Assembly (NCBI RefSeq): GCF_029893965.1
Contig: NZ_JARXXP010000033.1
Coordinates: 1-48,959 of the forward strand
DNA: 48,959 nucleotides
Source: Paenibacillus sp. PastM-3
Lineage (GTDB): Bacteria; Bacillota; Bacilli; Paenibacillales; Paenibacillaceae
Reading direction: 5' to 3'
The translations under genes were made by a program, and so were the position numbers. Under the pieces are notes generated by a model. That model saw only the letters and a program-made list of their open reading frames with translations. It ran no database searches and had not been told where the DNA came from. Shown here in pieces: positions 1 through 8,571 of the stretch (position 1 is the first letter of the stretch; each line of letters starts with the position of its first letter).

Positions 1-136
1 ATTTTGAAACATCTGACGAGAATGTTACATTCTCATTTTGGAATCACCGAAGTGAATTCCGATACTCACTCGTTGTTCAGTTTTCAAAGATCAAGTTCGT
101 TGTCACTGTTCATGTTTCGTCAGCAGCAACTTTTAT
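1..136 (-). other. rRNA operon leader (5' external spacer), 16S side lies beyond the left edge
   Basis: Read leftward, this stretch has the layout of a Bacillales rRNA leader: a consensus promoter just upstream (137-165), then the boxA-like element TGATCTTTGAAAA (93 down to 81) followed by ACTGAACAACGAGTG, then small hairpins such as GGAATCAC/GTGAATTCC. In Paenibacillus-like genomes this arrangement immediately precedes 16S rRNA. The 16S gene itself is outside the window, so this is recognition of the leader only. Confidence 0.7.
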
Positions 137-165
137 ACTATATCACATCCGGTCGTTCGTTGCAA
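137..165 (-). promoter_or_regulatory. Strong leftward promoter, probably rRNA P
   Basis: On the minus strand a -35 TTGCAA (165-160) is separated by 17 bases from a -10 TATAGT (142-137). It points into the boxA-containing leader, so it is probably an rRNA operon promoter. Bases 166-340 hold no gene or other recognisable site. Confidence 0.65.
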
Positions 166-340
166 GCTCTTTTTTAATTTCTTTTTTCGAGCTTGGCGTC
201 GATGATTTTCAGCATTTCTTGGCCGGAATAAGAATATACCATACTTCCGAAAGAACATGCAAGCTTTTTTTCAAAGATAATCTATGAATCATTTAGGCAA
301 TATTGAAACAGGTAGAGTTACAGGATTAAATGAACGAAAT

Positions 341-368
341 AAAAAAATGGATTAACCTATGTTAATCC
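341..368 (-). terminator. Terminator of the aldose-oxidation operon
   Basis: Minus-strand hairpin GGATTAAC-ATAG-GTTAATCC (368-349) followed by a run of seven T (347-341), 23 bases past the dehydrogenase stop codon. Confidence 0.75.
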
Positions 369-390
369 GATAAAATGCACTTCATATCTA

Positions 391-1413
391 TTAATCATTC
401 ATTTCAACCAACGCTTTGATCACCTTGGACTCCGGCTTGAGCCAGCTGTCAAAATGGTTAATTAGATCTTCAAAATTCGAACGGTGTGTTATATAACGGT
501 CTATATCAACGTATCCGGCCGAGATTGCCCTCCGTACAAAATCGAAGTCCTCCATGGTTGCATTGCGGCTGCCCATCAGGCTCATCTCGTGACTGTGGAA
601 GTTGGGGTCATTAAAGGTGATGTCGCTTTTGACCAGACCGACATATACAAGCGATCCGCCGTGCGCAACCAGATTGAATGCATTCGTCATGGATTTGGCA
701 TTACCTGTTGCATCAATAACAAAGGCTGCGCTTGATTCTCCTGTAATAGCAGTAAGCTGCTCCTCCGGCGGATGCAATGCATTCACTGTATACTCTGCTT
801 GTGCCCATTTGCGGCAGAATTCCAGCCTTTCTTCATTAACATCCATGGCGATGATCTTGGCTCCTGCGTACCGGGCAAGTGCCATGACACCCAGGCCAAT
901 CGGGCCTGCTCCAATAACAAGAACTGTGTCACCTGCTGTCAAGCCGGAGCGCCGGATGGCATGTGCTCCAATCGCCAGCGGCTCCAGCATTGCAGCTTGA
1001 TCAAGCGTGAGACCCTCTGTCTTGATTAAATGACCGAGCGGAACTGAGACCAGCTCACGCATTCCTCCATCTATATGGACACCGAACACCTTCATATTTT
1101 TGCAGCAGTTTGTTTTTCCGCCCAGACAAGCTGAACATTCACCGCAATGCATGTAGGGCACAATACTGACCTGATCCCCTGCGTGCAGCCCTGCCTCATT
1201 CTCTCCTACCGCTTCGATAACGCCGGCAAGCTCATGACCGAGCACCCGCGGGTAGCTAAAAAACGGCTGATTGCCCTGATAGGCATGCAGGTCCGTTCCG
1301 CAGATTCCAATCCGCCGAATGCGGACGATAGCCGCTCCCTTTTCAAGTACGGGCTCCGTTAAATCTTCATGCCAGATCAATTTCCCGACTTCCTCGCAGA
1401 CAATGCCCTTCAT
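391..1413 (-). CDS. Zinc-dependent alcohol (polyol/sugar acid) dehydrogenase
   Basis: A 340-residue medium-chain dehydrogenase of the sorbitol/L-galactonate-5-dehydrogenase type, cytoplasmic, using NAD(P). The catalytic zinc region GHE is near residue 60, a cysteine-rich structural zinc loop (CGECSACLGG) near 92, and the Rossmann motif GAGPIGLG near 169. It is the last gene of a leftward operon: its ATG overlaps the stop of the aldo/keto reductase by one base (TAATG). With the upstream reductase and lactonase it probably oxidises an intermediate of a deoxyhexose or galactose-type sugar. The exact substrate cannot be read from the sequence. Expression is probably controlled by the divergent AraC regulator at 3394-4266. 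Confidence 0.85.
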   Translation of the reverse strand: MKGIVCEEVGKLIWHEDLTEPVLEKGAAIVRIRRIGICGTDLHAYQGNQPFFSYPRVLGHELAGVIEAVGENEAGLHAGDQVSIVPYMHCGECSACLGGKTNCCKNMKVFGVHIDGGMRELVSVPLGHLIKTEGLTLDQAAMLEPLAIGAHAIRRSGLTAGDTVLVIGAGPIGLGVMALARYAGAKIIAMDVNEERLEFCRKWAQAEYTVNALHPPEEQLTAITGESSAAFVIDATGNAKSMTNAFNLVAHGGSLVYVGLVKSDITFNDPNFHSHEMSLMGSRNATMEDFDFVRRAISAGYVDIDRYITHRSNFEDLINHFDSWLKPESKVIKALVEMND

Positions 1414-2378
1414 TATACTATTCCGCCCCCTTTGGCCGGTTCCAGACGTTCATTGTATTCGGGGCGGCCGCTAACCCATGATTCATTGTGAACGGGCTTC
1501 AGTATATCCAGCACTTCCTGCAGCAGCTCAGCGTCCACCTTTTCATCAGTCCAGGCGGCATTATTGATAATATTGGCCGGAGTAGCTGTACTGACCAGTG
1601 TAGTCGGAATCTGTTCATGACTGGTAGAGTACTGAACAGCCAGCTTAGCGATATCCGTACCTCTTGAGGCACAATATTCGGCGGCTTGTTTACATACTGC
1701 TTTTAGCCTGCTTCCTGCAGGATGCCAATCTGCCGTCTCACGTGTGCTCAGAAGTCCCATAGACAGCGGTGAGGCGTTGACCAATCCGGTCCCTTTTGCC
1801 TGAAGCAGTGGCAGCAATTCCAATAGAGATGTGTCGTTGAGCGAATAATGGCAGTAAGACAGAATCGCATCCACATCCATTTGCGGGAGCAGCTTTTCAA
1901 ACAACTGTAAAGGCAGGCCGCTGATTCCGCTAAAGCGGATTTTGCCCTGCTCCTTCAGCTTAACCATCGCCGGTACCGCTTCTTCCATAAGAATAGCAGC
2001 CGGCACGAATTCAATATCATGCAGAAACAGGATATCCAGATAGTCCGTATGCAGCCGTTGGAGGCTCTCTTCCACACTGCTGAAGATACGTTTGGCGGAG
2101 AAATCAAAGCTTGCTTCACCGTAGCGCCCGGCTTTGGAGGACAGCAGGAACTTGTCACGCTGCAGCTCCTGAACCGCCTTTCCAAGTACCGTCTCTGCTT
2201 TGGTCAGACCGTAGTAGGGTGAAACATCAATATAGTTAATGCCTGCATCAATGGCAGCATGTACAGTCTTGATACTCTGCCGGTCATCCGTTTCACGAAA
2301 CACCGATCCCAGCGAAGAAGCGCCAAAGCTTAGCACTGACACATCCAGCCCGGTATTTCCTAATGTACGATATTTCAT
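1413..2378 (-). CDS. Aldo/keto reductase, probable aldose 1-dehydrogenase
   Basis: A 321-residue (beta/alpha)8 aldo/keto reductase. The usual tetrad is visible: Asp51 and Tyr56 in YIDVSPYYG, Lys82 in LLSSKAG and His120 in ILFLHD. It resembles the L-galactose/L-fucose (D-threo-aldose) 1-dehydrogenase group, which oxidises a sugar to its lactone. That reading fits the gene just upstream, a fuconolactonase-type amidohydrolase that would open the lactone. It lies 24 bases after that gene and overlaps the zinc dehydrogenase by one base, so the three are one operon. Substrate assignment is inference from context. Confidence 0.8.
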   Translation of the reverse strand: MKYRTLGNTGLDVSVLSFGASSLGSVFRETDDRQSIKTVHAAIDAGINYIDVSPYYGLTKAETVLGKAVQELQRDKFLLSSKAGRYGEASFDFSAKRIFSSVEESLQRLHTDYLDILFLHDIEFVPAAILMEEAVPAMVKLKEQGKIRFSGISGLPLQLFEKLLPQMDVDAILSYCHYSLNDTSLLELLPLLQAKGTGLVNASPLSMGLLSTRETADWHPAGSRLKAVCKQAAEYCASRGTDIAKLAVQYSTSHEQIPTTLVSTATPANIINNAAWTDEKVDAELLQEVLDILKPVHNESWVSGRPEYNERLEPAKGGGIV

Positions 2379-2402
2379 TACAAGTTCCCCCGTTCAGCAG
2401 AT

Positions 2403-3260
2403 TCATAGTTTGTAAAACGCTTTCGCATTTTCACCAAATAAAAGGCCGCGCTCGTATTCCCCCCAGGCTTCAGGCAAAGAATCAGCCAGAATGTCCACAA
2501 CCTCAGAATAATCTGCCGCCAACAGACATACCGGCCAGTCACTGCCGAACATTACCCGCTGCGGACCGAAGAGCTCTACTACTGTGCGGATATATGGAAG
2601 AAAGTCTTCTTTGCGCCACTGCTTATGATCCCCTTCTGTCACCATTCCGGATAATTTGCAGTAAATTTGAGAGTACCGGGCAAATTCAGCCATGAACTGC
2701 TTCCACGGTTCCATCTCCTTATCCCGGATCGGCGGCTTGCCAATATGATCAATAACGCCACGCAGATCAGGAACTTGTTCAAGCAGCTTTAATACAGCGT
2801 CCATCTGACCGGAAACCAGCAGCAGATCTACGGGCACGCCCTCTTCCGCATATCCGCGAAGCGCTTCCACAAATCCGGGTTCTAATATCCGGTAAGCATC
2901 CGGCATATCTTGAATCATAATCCGGAATCCCTTGAATTTCGGATGCTGCCTGAGCTTCTCATAGATTCGACGGTGGTTCGGGTCGAAAAGATCCAGCCAG
3001 CCTACCACCCCAAGCACAGACGGCGATTGGTCAGCGATGGATAAAATAAAATTCGTCTCCTCAAACGTCGGGGCCGCCTGAACAATAATACTCCCGTCAA
3101 GGCTCTGTGTTTGAAGCAGCGGCTCCAGATCCACCGGCATGAAATCCCGGTACAGCACCGGCAGCTCCGGTCTAATCCAGCCGTAATCTCCCCGTGCAAT
3201 TTTCCAGTAGTGCTGATGAGCGTCAATACGCATCCTGCTGCACACCTCTTCTGCATTCAT
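2403..3260 (-). CDS. Amidohydrolase-2 family, probable sugar lactonase
   Basis: TIM-barrel metal-dependent hydrolase of the L-fucono/L-rhamnono-1,5-lactonase group, about 285 residues. The metal motif HQH follows RIDA at the N-terminus, VIDHIGKPP lies in the middle and the conserved aspartate is in FGSDWPVC near the C-terminus. The ATG at 3260 has GAGGAG 10 bases upstream. A second ATG at 3233 (MRIDAHQH) matches usual family starts and also has AGAGGTG upstream, so the start is uncertain between the two. It is the first gene of the operon and is divergent from an AraC regulator, which probably senses the sugar. Confidence 0.78.
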   Translation of the reverse strand: MNAEEVCSRMRIDAHQHYWKIARGDYGWIRPELPVLYRDFMPVDLEPLLQTQSLDGSIIVQAAPTFEETNFILSIADQSPSVLGVVGWLDLFDPNHRRIYEKLRQHPKFKGFRIMIQDMPDAYRILEPGFVEALRGYAEEGVPVDLLLVSGQMDAVLKLLEQVPDLRGVIDHIGKPPIRDKEMEPWKQFMAEFARYSQIYCKLSGMVTEGDHKQWRKEDFLPYIRTVVELFGPQRVMFGSDWPVCLLAADYSEVVDILADSLPEAWGEYERGLLFGENAKAFYKL

Positions 3261-3393
3261 AATGTAATGCTCCTCTTCAATGAACATTGTATACTAAGAG
3301 AATCAAGTATTTAATGTTCTAAACATGCATTTTTATAACCTATTTTGATATCTGATCATAGCCTTACAACATCCTCTAAAAGGAGTGATCCGA

Positions 3394-4266
3394 GTGAAGC
3401 CTATCCGTAAACCCTTCTTTGGCGACCCTCTGTTTCCCTTTGAGCTTGCATACAAAACGGAAAAAAGACAAATGAACGAGCTCCCGGATCATCTGCATGA
3501 CCGCTATGAGCTAGTCTATATCTATCAGGGTAGAGGTGTATTCTTTATTGATAATGCCTGGTTTGAAAAAAAGCAGGGTGACCTGTTCATCATACCGGGG
3601 AACACGATCCATCATTCTCTGCCGCATAACGAAGATCCCATTGTATCCTCAGCCCTTTACTTTGCGCCTACTCTGCTTGCGATGGAGCCGATGGACGATT
3701 CGTACAACAGCTTATTATGCTTTGATTTTGCCAGACAAAAAGGGATATACCAGATTGAGCTGCAGGAACCTCTGAGATCTGTTACGGAAATGGCGCTCGG
3801 CCAAATCCATCAGGAGCTGGAAGAACAAAAGTTGGGCTATCATGAAGCCGTTAAGCTTCTCTCATGTCAGCTTTTACTGCAAATTAACCGGCATGTCCAG
3901 TCTATCCGCAAACGCAATGCCCCGATCGAAACCGGCGTAGGCCCTTCCTGGATGAAGCAGGTGCTGCGTGACATCGACGAGCATCCCGAACGAGAAGCTT
4001 CCCTTGCCAGGCTTGCAGAAAAAGCAAGTGTATCCGTACCTCATTTCTCACGCGTTTTTCGCCAATTGACCACTATGAATGTTACCCAATATGTAAATGC
4101 CAAACGGATTATCCGTGCCAAGGAGCTCCTGATCCGCTCAGATCACAAGATCGCTGATATTTCAGAACAATGCGGATACGAAACACCAACTCATTTCTAC
4201 CGGATGTTCAAAGCTTTGACAGGAGTAACGCCTCACAAATACAGACAGAATCAGACCAATATGTAA
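3394..4266 (+). CDS. AraC-family regulator with cupin sensor domain
   Basis: A 290-residue regulator. The N-terminal cupin (His-rich DHLHDRYELVYI, then GDLFIIPGNTIHHS) would bind the inducing sugar, and two C-terminal helix-turn-helix units (VSVPHFSRVFRQ and CGYETPTHFYRMFK) bind DNA. An in-frame GTG at 3385 overlaps the ribosome site itself; AAAAGGAG at 3378-3385 is eight bases before GTG 3394, so 3394 is the likely start. It diverges from the lactonase operon with about 130 bases between them and is its probable activator. Confidence 0.85.
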   Translation: MKPIRKPFFGDPLFPFELAYKTEKRQMNELPDHLHDRYELVYIYQGRGVFFIDNAWFEKKQGDLFIIPGNTIHHSLPHNEDPIVSSALYFAPTLLAMEPMDDSYNSLLCFDFARQKGIYQIELQEPLRSVTEMALGQIHQELEEQKLGYHEAVKLLSCQLLLQINRHVQSIRKRNAPIETGVGPSWMKQVLRDIDEHPEREASLARLAEKASVSVPHFSRVFRQLTTMNVTQYVNAKRIIRAKELLIRSDHKIADISEQCGYETPTHFYRMFKALTGVTPHKYRQNQTNM

Positions 4267-4323
4267 AAGAAGTCTGAGGAGTATTCAGTGACTAAGTCTC
4301 ACTGCTCCGCAGACTTCTTTTTT
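4267..4323 (+). terminator. Terminator of the araC-like gene
   Basis: Long stem AAGAAGTCTG...CAGACTTCTT with inner GGAG/CTCC pairing, followed by a T run, directly after the stop codon. Confidence 0.8.
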
Positions 4324-4385
4324 AGCTTCATTTTTCCGTATCTATTTGTCCGGCCCAAACGCCGAGATAACAGGAATTTCGAAAC

Positions 4386-4427
4386 AAAACCAAGGGCAGC
4401 GAAGATTTACTCATCTCCACTGCCCTT
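4386..4427 (-). terminator. Terminator of the dioxygenase gene
   Basis: Minus-strand stem AAGGGCAG...CTGCCCTT (4427-4392) followed by GGTTTTG; it lies just past the stop of the 4435-5205 gene. Confidence 0.65.
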
Positions 4428-4434
4428 TGGTCTT

Positions 4435-5205
4435 TTAATTAAATTGCCAGCAGCTCAAGCTGAGGTTCCCATACTGATAGCTCCGGTGAAGAAGCTTGGC
4501 CTTACGGCTGGTATCACCAGTGCCCATGGCCAGCAGCAGCGGGATGAAATGCTCGTTTGTAGGAACGGCCTCCCGCGCATAGGGGGCAAGCTCGCGATAT
4601 TGAAACAATGCTTCGGTATCCCATGTCTCCAGCTTACGCTGAATCCAGTTGTCAAACTGTTCAGCCCACCCGTCAATCCCCTCGGACGACCAGTTCAATC
4701 CTCTTAAATTATGCACGGTTCCTCCGCTTCCGATAATGAGCACATCCTGCTCACGAAGCTCAGCCAGTGCCTTGCCGATCTCATACTGCTGTTCATTAGA
4801 CAAATGACGGTTCACGGATAGCGCTACGACCGGGATATCTGCATCCGGATAGAGCAGTTTTAGAATCGCCCATGCCCCGTGATCCAAGCCTCTTGTCTCA
4901 TTCCGGGTGTTCTCAACACCATATTTGGTGAACAAATTCTGGATTTGCTCAACAAGTGCCAGGTCACTCTGCGCCGGATAAGTCATCTGGTACAGCTCGT
5001 CCTGGAATCCGCCAAAATCATAAATCGTTTCATACGCCTTAGCAGCGCCAACCGTCTGGACTGCCTCTTCCCAGTGCGCGGAGAAAAGAACAATCGCTTT
5101 CGGCTTTGGCGTATTGTCTTTAAACTGCTTCAGCAGCTTCGTATAGTCATTATCCTCAAGCACGATTGAGGGTGCACCGTGTGCAAAGAAATAGGAAGGT
5201 ATCAT
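4435..5205 (-). CDS. LigB/DODA-type extradiol dioxygenase
   Basis: A 256-residue member of the class III extradiol ring-cleavage dioxygenase family (DOPA 4,5-dioxygenase, YgiD-like). Expected metal ligands are visible: His9 in FFAHGAPS, His44 in LFSAHWEE, a histidine in GLDHGAW near residue 108 and one in GGTVHNLR. An upstream in-frame GTG at 5214 overlaps the ribosome site; GAGGAG before ATG 5205 favours the shorter form. The natural substrate of such bacterial proteins is often unknown. It probably was co-transcribed with the esterase immediately upstream, which is now a pseudogene. Confidence 0.85.
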   Translation of the reverse strand: MIPSYFFAHGAPSIVLEDNDYTKLLKQFKDNTPKPKAIVLFSAHWEEAVQTVGAAKAYETIYDFGGFQDELYQMTYPAQSDLALVEQIQNLFTKYGVENTRNETRGLDHGAWAILKLLYPDADIPVVALSVNRHLSNEQQYEIGKALAELREQDVLIIGSGGTVHNLRGLNWSSEGIDGWAEQFDNWIQRKLETWDTEALFQYRELAPYAREAVPTNEHFIPLLLAMGTGDTSRKAKLLHRSYQYGNLSLSCWQFN

Positions 5206-5221
5206 CTGTTCCACTCCTCAT

Positions 5222-5639
5222 TTAGATTGAGTTGACATCTTTCTTAAGCCACTCTAACAAATCAATTGGGTTCTCTTCAGATACGCCATAATCAGTCGGA
5301 TACACTTTGAAAGTCACGCGCTCCGTTTGTTCTTGCAGATAGGCAGCTGTCTCGTGCCCGATCCGGACCGGTAATACAGAATCATATTCCCCGTGCGAGG
5401 CAAATATAGAGACGTCTTTAATGCTGCGAAGGGAGTACTCTGTTTTCACAAAATCAGGAATATATCCGTTAAGCGCTACTATCCCCTTTATTGTGATCCC
5501 ATTGTAAGGGCAAGTGTCATGGACAGGATCGCCCCCTGGCTGAACCCGAGCAAATAACGTCTGTCCGGATCAACCGGATACTTCTTGTCTTCTCAAGTTT
5601 AACCGGTAAGTGAACGTCATATTGATATGCGGAAATCAT
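5222..5639 (-). pseudogene. Decayed phospholipase/carboxylesterase-type hydrolase
   Basis: Remains of an alpha/beta hydrolase that is normally about 200 residues. A good start survives (AAGGAGGAG then ATG at 5639, reading MISAYQYDVHLPVKLEK). The text then jumps to KYPVDPDRRY and the nucleophile motif LLGFSQGAILS, so the segment with the oxyanion motif HGMG and the following 60 to 70 residues appears deleted. Another frameshift lies near 5485-5495, between MTLALT and the continuation IKGIVALNGYIPDF. The C-terminal piece retains ASHGEYDSVLP, but the expected catalytic histidine region reads YPTDYG. It stops eight bases before the dioxygenase region. Confidence 0.8.
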
Positions 5640-5810
5640 TCTTGACTCCTCCTTGCTGTTCGTATCTGCTGCTTTGCCCAATAAAATATTAGTAATAAAA
5701 ATATATTTTCTATATGAGTAATTTAACGTGCCTCACATTGACTTGTCAACCCGAAAATTGATAATATAAATTTAAGTTTTGTATTACAAATATTTCGAGG
5801 GCGTGATCAG

Positions 5811-6362
5811 ATGGATATTGGCTCAACGATCCGGGCAATCCGGAAGCGAAAAAATATAACGATTGCTCAAATATGCGATTTGACCGGCCTCTCCCAAGGC
5901 TTTATGAGCCAGGTTGAAACGAATAAAACCTCACCGTCCATTTCAACATTGGAAAATATAGCCCAGGCGCTAAAAGTCCCGCTGGCCTATTTGCTTCTAA
6001 AGAAAGAAGAACGAATGCACATTGTACGTAAAGACGAACGGACCATCACAACCAGCGGACTGGAAAACCTGAAAGTGGAACACTTGAGCTCTACAAAGAA
6101 CGTACGTATGAGTATAGTAGAGATTCCTCCTGGTGCCATGACCGGCGAGGCACCGCATGCGCACGAAGGGCAGGAAGTGCATGTAGTCATTAAAGGAAGG
6201 ATTTATGCAGAGCAAGGGGAGGATGGAGCCGAGTTTACGGAAGGTGATTCCTTTAGCTGGAATGCCTGTACCCCCCATCTGGTAAAAAACATTGGAGAAG
6301 ACACAGCCATCGTGCTAATCTCCATCTATACCGAGAACGAGAACGGACAAGACTTAATTTAA
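5811..6362 (+). CDS. XRE-family regulator with C-terminal cupin
   Basis: A 183-residue protein. The N-terminal helix-turn-helix (about residues 8-62: TIAQICDLTGLSQGFMSQVE) binds DNA. A C-terminal cupin barrel follows (APHAHEGQEVHVVIKGRI and GDSFSWNACTPHLVKN), probably a small-ligand or metal-binding sensor. The family includes SutR/PuuR-like regulators of amine and sulfur metabolism, but no target can be named. It diverges from the esterase/dioxygenase pair, a plausible target. A closely related 3' end occurs at 12422-12533. Confidence 0.85.
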   Translation: MDIGSTIRAIRKRKNITIAQICDLTGLSQGFMSQVETNKTSPSISTLENIAQALKVPLAYLLLKKEERMHIVRKDERTITTSGLENLKVEHLSSTKNVRMSIVEIPPGAMTGEAPHAHEGQEVHVVIKGRIYAEQGEDGAEFTEGDSFSWNACTPHLVKNIGEDTAIVLISIYTENENGQDLI

Positions 6363-6366
6363 GACT

Positions 6367-6407
6367 AAAAGCCCGTACACGAGCCATTAGGCCGGGTACG
6401 GGCTTTT
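6367..6407. terminator. Bidirectional terminator
   Basis: Stem AAAAGCCCGTAC...GTACGGGCTTTT with runs of A before and T after it. It lies between the converging XRE-cupin and propeller genes and can serve both. Confidence 0.8.
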
Positions 6408-6428
6408 ATGATCATTTTCAGCTGCTTA

Positions 6429-7517
6429 CTAAAAGGTAGGAGCAGGTGGCTCGGCTATTTTCATACGTAGTAAACTATAAGGCTTCTGCCGCAGGTCATT
6501 TCCATAATGAAATCTTGACTGCCGATGTAACTGGTTCACGATGAAATACAAGCATTGATCTGGACCAATCGAAAAAGTATCCGGCCATAAAATTCTCGGG
6601 TCATGTGCGATGGTTTCCATTACGCCATTCGGCAATATCTTTCGAATACTATTGCTTTCATAGTCTCCAGCATACACGTTCCCTTTTGCATCGGTGATCA
6701 TTCCATCTGAAGCGCCTTTTTCTCCCCAATACTTTACGTAATACTGCAGATTCATATCCGGTATGGTCCGGTCTCTTAAAGCTTCCGTTGAAATCGAGTA
6801 CAGCTGACGACTGGAGAGAGGGCAGAAATACAACATCTTGCCGTCCGGGGAAATGGCTATACCATCGGATGCCAATCTAAAGGGTGAGGTAGATCCGTCT
6901 TTGTTTCGATTCATCAGGATTTTACCTTCAACTTTTGGTATGAAAAAGGGATCGGGCGAAGTGGAATTTGCCCCATTTAACCGTCTCCAGGCATAACCGG
7001 TTTCTAAATCAACGACAATAATGGCTCCTGGTCCTCGGGAAGAGGAATCCGTTATATAAGCATAACCTGCTTTACCGACACGAAAATCAAATCGGACATC
7101 ATTCAGATAAGTGGTCGGCAATACAACATCTTCCGTAAATGTATATATGCTTCTTATGGTGTTTGAATTTAAATCTACAGCGACTAACTTCGCCCCTCCT
7201 TTGATGGGTTCTGAGAAATTAGGAGCTCCTGTATCCAGTACCCAGAGCGTACCCTTTCCATCGGCAACCACACTTTGGACACTAATGAATGACGTTGTGA
7301 TGTTCGATGGGCTTACCACATTGGCTTCTAAACTAGGATAAGGCTGTAATGTACCGTGAACGATTTCAGCCACCGTAAATTTAACGTCATCTCCCCATTT
7401 TGGAAAGCAAATAAAAATACGCCCGGTTTCAGAAACAGTAACACCTGTAGGCATGGCCCCGTTAAATAAAAAAACCGCCTCAAATGTACCAAAATACCTT
7501 TCACTCGGTAACATCAC
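6429..7517 (-). CDS. Major royal jelly/yellow-family beta-propeller protein (gluconolactonase-like)
   Basis: A 362-residue protein of the MRJP/SMP-30-like six-bladed propeller type. Recognisable blade segments are PTGVTVSETGRIFICFPKW, LWVLDTGAP, YLNDVRFD, AYITDSS, DGIAISPDGKMLYFCPL and ASDGMITDAKGNVYAGDY. No signal peptide is visible. Related bacterial proteins are often annotated as sugar lactone lactonases but are mostly uncharacterised. The start is GTG 7517 or ATG 7514; GAGGAGGAC lies about 11 bases upstream of the GTG. It stands alone and shares the terminator at 6367-6407. Confidence 0.75.
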   Translation of the reverse strand: MMLPSERYFGTFEAVFLFNGAMPTGVTVSETGRIFICFPKWGDDVKFTVAEIVHGTLQPYPSLEANVVSPSNITTSFISVQSVVADGKGTLWVLDTGAPNFSEPIKGGAKLVAVDLNSNTIRSIYTFTEDVVLPTTYLNDVRFDFRVGKAGYAYITDSSSRGPGAIIVVDLETGYAWRRLNGANSTSPDPFFIPKVEGKILMNRNKDGSTSPFRLASDGIAISPDGKMLYFCPLSSRQLYSISTEALRDRTIPDMNLQYYVKYWGEKGASDGMITDAKGNVYAGDYESNSIRKILPNGVMETIAHDPRILWPDTFSIGPDQCLYFIVNQLHRQSRFHYGNDLRQKPYSLLRMKIAEPPAPTF

Positions 7518-7635
7518 TTGTATAAAGTCCTCCTCAACAGGTTCGAACTGCTATCGCTTATTTATATGACTGAACAGGATTCAATTGCCCGGATTTAAAA
7601 AAAAAATTTTACAGGCCAGTCCCGGAAATATATTG

Positions 7636-7675
7636 AAAAAGCCTTCAAAACCACTGCTAAAGTGGAATTGAAGGC
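7636..7675 (-). terminator. Terminator of a small decayed minus-strand gene
   Basis: Two-part stem GCCTTCAA/TTGAAGGC plus CCACT/AGTGG (7641-7675), followed on the minus strand by five T. It lies 24 bases past the stop codon at 7699. Confidence 0.75.
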
Positions 7676-7698
7676 TCTCTGCAAAAGCTACCAGCGTT

Positions 7699-7860
7699 TT
7701 ATTGTTGGTCCGGCAGACGTAATGCGTTTGCTGAAGTCTGCGCTTGGTCTAAAAATTCCTCTGCTCGGGTCAATTGCTGCCGGGCCGTCTCCAGTGCTTG
7801 TGAATTTGTTGCCGCATTAGATTCACTTATCGAGCTTATCGCCTGATTTACCCCGGCTTT
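7699..7860 (-). pseudogene. 3' end of a small helical protein gene, start lost
   Basis: About 53 codons read leftward without interruption (KAGVNQAISSISESN... to ANALRLPDQQ, stop at 7699). The product is rich in Ala, Gln, Ser and Glu with heptad-like spacing. There is no start codon: the frame is closed by a stop at 7866-7864. A proper terminator follows, so this is probably the remnant of a real small gene whose 5' end was lost when the spore coat cluster or its promoter came to lie beside it. The family was not identified. Confidence 0.45.
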
Positions 7861-7929
7861 ATTTTACGTATAAGATTCGATGAAGTCGGAAAATTTAACG
7901 GTGAAGTTAAAAGGAGGGAACAGTTCTCA

Positions 7930-8172
7930 ATGAATACGCCAACGCTAGCGCCGCACGAATCGATGGAACTGCATGAAGCGCTAAATTTTAAAACGCTCTG
8001 CCTCGCTAAGTCAAAACTTATGCAAGGCTTGGTCTTTGACCAAGAGCTAAAAGCATTAATGCAGAAAGACGTAATTCAATCCACCCAACAGATCGCCGAG
8101 CTGCAAGCACTCTACGCACGAGCTCCTTTCCAATCACCTGTTCCGAATAGCCCGACACCTATAACACATTAA
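7930..8172 (+). CDS. yraG: YraG-like small spore coat protein
   Basis: An 80-residue protein, first gene of a five-gene rightward cluster with the same order and nearly the same sizes as B. subtilis yraG-yraF-adhB-yraE-yraD. The core FKTLCLAKSKLMQGLV with following QQIAELQALYA is shared with the YraE-like protein at 9736-9936, so the two are paralogues. AAGGAGGG precedes the ATG. The role is inferred to be in the spore coat, expressed during sporulation. No clear sporulation promoter was identified by eye. Confidence 0.75.
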   Translation: MNTPTLAPHESMELHEALNFKTLCLAKSKLMQGLVFDQELKALMQKDVIQSTQQIAELQALYARAPFQSPVPNSPTPITH

Positions 8173-8184
8173 GGGGGGACGCAC

Positions 8185-8571
8185 ATGAATACCGATTATT
8201 TAGACCCGATTAATTCATTAAACATGCCGGAAATGGCAGATATGACTTTTGCAATGGACTTCCTTCTTCGTGCCAAGGAAGGTGTACGGAATTTGTCCAT
8301 CGCCCTGACGGAAACGGCTTCTCCTGATGCAAGAGTCCTGCTGCGCAATCATCTTATGCAGGGGATTGCACTGCACCAAGAAATCACGGAGCTGATGATT
8401 CGCAAAAAATGGTTCCATCCTTATGAGCTTAACGAACAGTACCAACTCGACCAGCTTTCAGCGAATAATACCGTGATGATCGGGCAGATGAATTTGTTCC
8501 CGGATGATACATCGCGTAAAGGGATGTTTGACCGGACCCCAGATGAACATATTGGAGGACATAAAGCATGA
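8185..8571 (+). CDS. yraF: CotF-family spore coat protein, YraF-like
   Basis: A 128-residue CotF-domain protein, helical, about the size of YraF. The family core is FAMDFLLRAKEGVRNLSIAL...TASPDARVLL...HQEITELMIRKKWFHPYEL. AAGGGGGG lies before the ATG, 12 bases after yraG. Its stop overlaps the adhB start by four bases (ATGA at 8568), which points to translational coupling. It is a paralogue of the shorter protein at 9948-10244, with an added C-terminal tail of about 20 residues. Confidence 0.82.
   Translation: MNTDYLDPINSLNMPEMADMTFAMDFLLRAKEGVRNLSIALTETASPDARVLLRNHLMQGIALHQEITELMIRKKWFHPYELNEQYQLDQLSANNTVMIGQMNLFPDDTSRKGMFDRTPDEHIGGHKA

Noticed and set aside
1..136. Possible rRNA gene
   Set aside because: Only promoter, boxA and leader are present; no 16S sequence is inside the window.
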